A DNA stretch of 9,310 nt, from the NCBI GenBank assembly GCA_030614245.1, contig JAUWKK010000083.1, positions 1-9,310 of the forward strand. The letters run 5' to 3'. The stretch comes from Planctomycetota bacterium (GTDB lineage Bacteria; Planctomycetota; PUPC01; JABMSA01; JAUWKK01). This document shows, in pieces, positions 7,370 to 9,310 of this stretch (positions within the stretch are counted from its first letter, which is position 1; every line of letters begins with the position of its first letter). Position numbers and translations under genes: made by a program. The notes under the pieces are model-generated. The model did no database searches. It was not told the origin of the DNA and saw only the letters and a list, made by a program, of their open reading frames with translations.

Positions 7370-8455
7370 CTACCTGATCATGCGGATTCGCCATAATGGC
7401 CAGATGACCATGAACGCCTCACCGACGAGGTTGTCTTCGGGCACAACGCCCCACATGCGGCTGTCGTTGCTGCTGGGGCAGTTGTCGCCAAATGCGTAAT
7501 ACTGGCGGCCTCCGAGCGTGGCAACGCCGTCGGTGCCCATTCGGGGGCTCGCAATATAATAGATATCACGATAGAGTTCGATGTTGTCGACCGCCGCCTT
7601 CCCGGCAGTGCATACAAACGCCGCCTCGGCCATGCGCGTCGCGACATTGGCATTAACCTCGAACTCGAAGCGTTCGCGGGGCTTGCCGTCTATCGACAGC
7701 AGCAGGGTGTCGTCCACGCTTGCGAAGTCGATCCGCACGGGCTTGCCCTCGTATGGTACGGAAACCCTATCACCGACAGGCTTTCCGAATGCTTCGAGCT
7801 GAAAAGCGACATCGGTTGCGCTCCGCTTGACGCGGCAGCGGCAGTGTTTCTCGTCTTCTCGGATTTCCAGGATGACTTCGGCGGCGTCTTCCAGGAGTTC
7901 GATGTCCGCGGCGAGGCGGATATCTCCAACGATGTAGGACCCGTTTCCCAAGCGGTTCTGCCACGCGGAGTCGGCCTTTTTCCTGATGATCCCACCGAGG
8001 CCGTTATTGAAGCGCCCATCAGTTATCCTGTGCCCATACAACAACTTAGCCCCTCCGAGGGGATTCGCCGATGCATCCATCACCACTCGTCCGTCGTCTT
8101 CCACCACCATTCCCGGCTGAATCTCCCAGTGCTGCGATAGGGCGGTCCTCAGCAATGCAGGGTCAGCGAGCATCTTGTCAGCCTCATCCTGGAGAGCTGC
8201 GTCGACGGAGGCGCGCGCATCATTATAGACGCCGAGCCATTTCTTGAAATCCCGGACGTTGCCTCTCCGGCCTACAATACCCGCAGCCTTGCGCTTGACC
8301 CTCTTGCGGGCGTAACTGCTGCACTTCCGCCAGAGCGACTCCGGCTCGACGCAGTTCTCGATGCACCGGAGTTGCGCCTCGACTTCGTGGCCGCGGACCT
8401 TCTCACGCCATGTCGCGTAGGCGTCGTTGGGGTTGGCCTTCTCGTACGCGCGCAA
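7370..8455 (-). CDS. lepB: Signal peptidase I, C-terminal fragment (insert domain and box E)
   Basis: The fragment is 361 residues if counted from a TTG at 8455, but there is no ribosome site and the frame is open back to the TAA at 8480. Residues 1-105 are charged and helical with three cysteines (CIENC at 31-35, C45). Residues ~150-297 look like a concanavalin/LamG-type sandwich: LGGIIRKKADSAWQN, AADIELLEDAAEVILEIRE, VDDTLLLSIDGKPRE, AAVDNIELYRDIYY. Residues 321-361 are the conserved LepB ending, FGDNCPSSNDSRMWG followed by LVGEAFMVIWPLWRIR. It has no signal peptide or membrane anchor of its own, which argues that it was built as part of the upstream protease. The PEGA lipoprotein gene starts 25 bp after it. 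Confidence 0.75.
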   Translation of the reverse strand: MRAYEKANPNDAYATWREKVRGHEVEAQLRCIENCVEPESLWRKCSSYARKRVKRKAAGIVGRRGNVRDFKKWLGVYNDARASVDAALQDEADKMLADPALLRTALSQHWEIQPGMVVEDDGRVVMDASANPLGGAKLLYGHRITDGRFNNGLGGIIRKKADSAWQNRLGNGSYIVGDIRLAADIELLEDAAEVILEIREDEKHCRCRVKRSATDVAFQLEAFGKPVGDRVSVPYEGKPVRIDFASVDDTLLLSIDGKPRERFEFEVNANVATRMAEAAFVCTAGKAAVDNIELYRDIYYIASPRMGTDGVATLGGRQYYAFGDNCPSSNDSRMWGVVPEDNLVGEAFMVIWPLWRIRMIR

Positions 8456-8479
8456 TGCGGGCAGGCCATCTTTCGGCAG

Positions 8480-8947
8480 TTAATCGGCGAACTCGTTGAG
8501 TTCGCGCACTATATACTGCGAGACCGCCATTCGTTCGTCGAACACCAGCCGCCACAGTCCATTCTGCACCTTTGGAGGCTTGCGGGCGATGTGGCCGTCC
8601 ACGTAGAGGTCACCGTGCTTGATGTAGAGTGTCTCGCCCGGCAGCCCCACGAGCCGCTTGATGTAGTTCTTCTCCAGGTCTTCGGGAAACTTGAAGACGA
8701 AGACATCCCAGCGCTCCGGCTTGGAGACGTCGTACATGAACTTCGAGACGAGAATCTTGTCGCCCTCTGCCGGATCGCCCATGAGGGTCGGCTCCATCGA
8801 GCCGGTGGGGATTTTGAACGCCTCGACGACGTAGTGCCTGATGATCATCGCGAGAACGAAAGCGATGGCGAGCGATTCGGCGTATTCGCGGATAGTCCTT
8901 GCGGTGCTCTTCGTCTCGGCCTTCTGATTCTCTTCGGTTTCTGCCAT
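8480..8947 (-). CDS. lepB: Signal peptidase I, N-terminal fragment (catalytic Ser/Lys)
   Basis: These 155 residues hold a charged N-terminus (MAETEENQKAETK), one membrane segment at ~22-40 (ESLAIAFVLAMIIRHYVV), box B IPTGSMEPTL with nucleophile Ser50, box C RWDVFVFKFPED (79-90) and box D NYIKRLVGLPGE with the general base Lys97. YVDGHIARKPP (115-125) then leads into the insert. The frame can be extended to 9052, but GGAG is well placed only for the ATG at 8947, and the 35 extra residues look like translated upstream DNA. The fragment lacks box E and ends at TAA. Confidence 0.85.
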   Translation of the reverse strand: MAETEENQKAETKSTARTIREYAESLAIAFVLAMIIRHYVVEAFKIPTGSMEPTLMGDPAEGDKILVSKFMYDVSKPERWDVFVFKFPEDLEKNYIKRLVGLPGETLYIKHGDLYVDGHIARKPPKVQNGLWRLVFDERMAVSQYIVRELNEFAD

Positions 8948-8969
8948 TGAATGCTCCAACTTGCCGATG

Positions 8970-8975
8970 ATTCTA
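8970..8975 (-). promoter_or_regulatory. Possible -10 element for the lepB transcript
   Basis: The minus strand reads TAGAAT, one mismatch from TATAAT, 22 bp before the lepB ATG. This would give a short leader that still holds the GGAG site. The hexamer 17 nt further upstream (TGGAAT) is a poor -35, so support is weak. Confidence 0.2.
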
Positions 8976-9045
8976 CCGAACCAGCCGCATGGATTCCACC
9001 AAAAATCCTTGTGAAGAGCCAATGGCATCGAGATGACCCACAATT

Positions 9046-9085
9046 GAGCCATTTGCCCTGTTCAGAAGTTATTGCTGGGTAAGGA
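9046..9085. repeat. 40-bp direct repeat, copy 1
   Basis: It begins GAGCCATTTGCCCTG and ends GGGTAAGGA. It matches copy 2 at 37 of 40 positions, with its start 138 bp before the start of copy 2. It lies about 100 bp upstream of the lepB start. Confidence 0.85.
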
Positions 9086-9165
9086 CCGTTTCGCCGCCGC
9101 AGCCCGCCCATGGCGACAGAGAGAGGCGCTCACGTCGCGGCTATCGAGGCCAAAGAGGCTACAAC

Positions 9166-9194
9166 GCAAATGGCTCGAAAGAGGAGCCATTTGC
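9166..9194. repeat. Perfect 11-bp inverted repeat (hairpin)
   Basis: GCAAATGGCTC (9166-9176) and GAGCCATTTGC (9184-9194) are exact reverse complements around a 7-nt spacer GAAAGAG. It could form a hairpin in RNA or bind a dimeric protein. There is no U tract, so a terminator is unlikely, and its overlap with the direct repeat suggests a small dispersed repeat element. Confidence 0.75.
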
Positions 9195-9223
9195 CCTGTT
9201 CAGAAGTCGTTGCAGGGTAAGGA
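9184..9223. repeat. 40-bp direct repeat, copy 2
   Basis: This is the same sequence as copy 1 with three substitutions. Its first 11 bases are also the right arm of a perfect inverted repeat that copy 1 lacks. Confidence 0.85.
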
Positions 9224-9310
9224 AGTGCGAGCAGGCAAAAAAAGTCTTTACCCCAGCGGGCGGCTGGTGAGGGCCGTCGCGGGATGGTGGAATGGCGTCA
9301 GGGCCGAAAA

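Larger units (their letters stand above)
7370..8947 (-). pseudogene. lepB: Signal peptidase I with a long inserted domain, interrupted by an in-frame TAA
   Basis: Taken as one frame, this encodes 525 positions including an internal TAA (8482-8480, position 156). LepB is a membrane serine protease that removes signal peptides on the outer face of the inner membrane with a Ser/Lys dyad. Before the TAA lie the membrane segment, box B with Ser50 and Lys97. After it, with no frame change, come a helical region (~165-265), a LamG-like beta-sandwich (~314-461) and box E GDNCPSSNDSRMWG (487-500). Box E is required in this family, so neither half should work alone. The ATG at 8947 has GGAG 6 nt upstream. 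The only start near the second half is a TTG at 8455 with no ribosome site, and the 8 codons before it continue smoothly from the first half. The options are a recent nonsense mutation, an assembly or read error, or readthrough. TAG ends the frame at 7372-7370. Confidence 0.75.
8948..9310. other. Gene-free region upstream of lepB
   Basis: No frame in these 363 bp has both a plausible start with a ribosome site and protein-like composition. What can be seen is a possible lepB -10, two copies of a 40-bp direct repeat, a perfect 11-bp inverted repeat overlapping the second copy, a run of seven A at 9237-9243, and a weak 5-bp stem (9253-9267) beside it. The last ~45 bp could hold the end of another gene, but nothing recognisable is present. 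Confidence 0.6.

Noticed and set aside
8948..9052. 35-residue N-terminal extension of signal peptidase I to the ATG at 9052
   Set aside because: The extension contains Trp/Pro/His-rich sequence unlike a LepB N-terminus, and the good GGAG site precedes the ATG at 8947.
9230..9267. Minus-strand stem CCAGC/GCTGG followed by seven T as an intrinsic terminator of a gene entering from the right
   Set aside because: The stem is only 5 bp and the T run begins about 9 nt after it, too far for a normal intrinsic terminator. The short open frame ending beside it has no recognisable protein sequence.
9270..9310. Start of a tRNA-Leu-like gene (GGATGGTGGAATGGCGTCA)
   Set aside because: It only loosely resembles the 5' end of class II tRNAs, the D-arm does not fit well, and the rest would be outside the window.
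1..9310. CRISPR array, insertion sequence, prophage, toxin-antitoxin or defence genes
   Set aside because: No regularly spaced repeats, transposase or integrase motifs, or recognisable defence domains were found in any frame.

Overview
The window is about 60% GC and densely coded. It looks like a piece of a Gram-negative bacterial chromosome, most plausibly from the Planctomycetota (Phycisphaerae-like). The grounds are an LptB ATPase (so an LPS-type outer membrane), a large secreted DUF4091/GH123-type protein, a PD40 propeller protein, a PEGA lipoprotein, and a signal peptidase I carrying a long inserted domain. The taxonomic call is inference. There are no marker RNAs and no phage or transposase genes.

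Layout. On the + strand, the 3' end of a TPR-like gene (to 469) is followed by a secreted PD40 beta-propeller protein (512-1528). These converge on a leftward block that occupies the rest of the window. In transcription order the block is lepB (8947 to 7370, broken by an in-frame TAA), a PEGA-domain lipoprotein (7344-7021), a 133-bp gap with a strong hairpin and DnaA-box-like repeats, then lptB (6887-6165), pdxA (6168-5170), rsmA (5173-4304) and a 911-residue DUF4091/GH123-like exported protein (4288-1553). lptB/pdxA and pdxA/rsmA each overlap by 4 bp (GTGA and ATGA), which implies translational coupling. From 8948 to 9310 there is no convincing gene. That stretch holds two copies of a 40-bp direct repeat and a perfect 11-bp inverted repeat, probably a dispersed intergenic repeat.

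The genes mix envelope and export functions (signal peptidase, lipoprotein, LPS-export ATPase, exported glycosidase-like protein) with two housekeeping enzymes (PLP synthesis, 16S rRNA dimethylation). The pdxA-rsmA pairing is also known from gammaproteobacteria.

The points most worth a second look are: (i) the signal peptidase, whose catalytic Ser/Lys half and box E half lie in one frame separated by a single TAA, with about 350 residues including a LamG-like sandwich inserted between them; (ii) a perfect Shine-Dalgarno placed for an ATT start codon in the DUF4091 gene; (iii) an apparent loss of the catalytic Asp of the GH123 Asp-Glu pair; (iv) DnaA-box-like direct repeats upstream of lptB. 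I did not find a clearly new multi-gene system such as a defence, CRISPR or mobile system.
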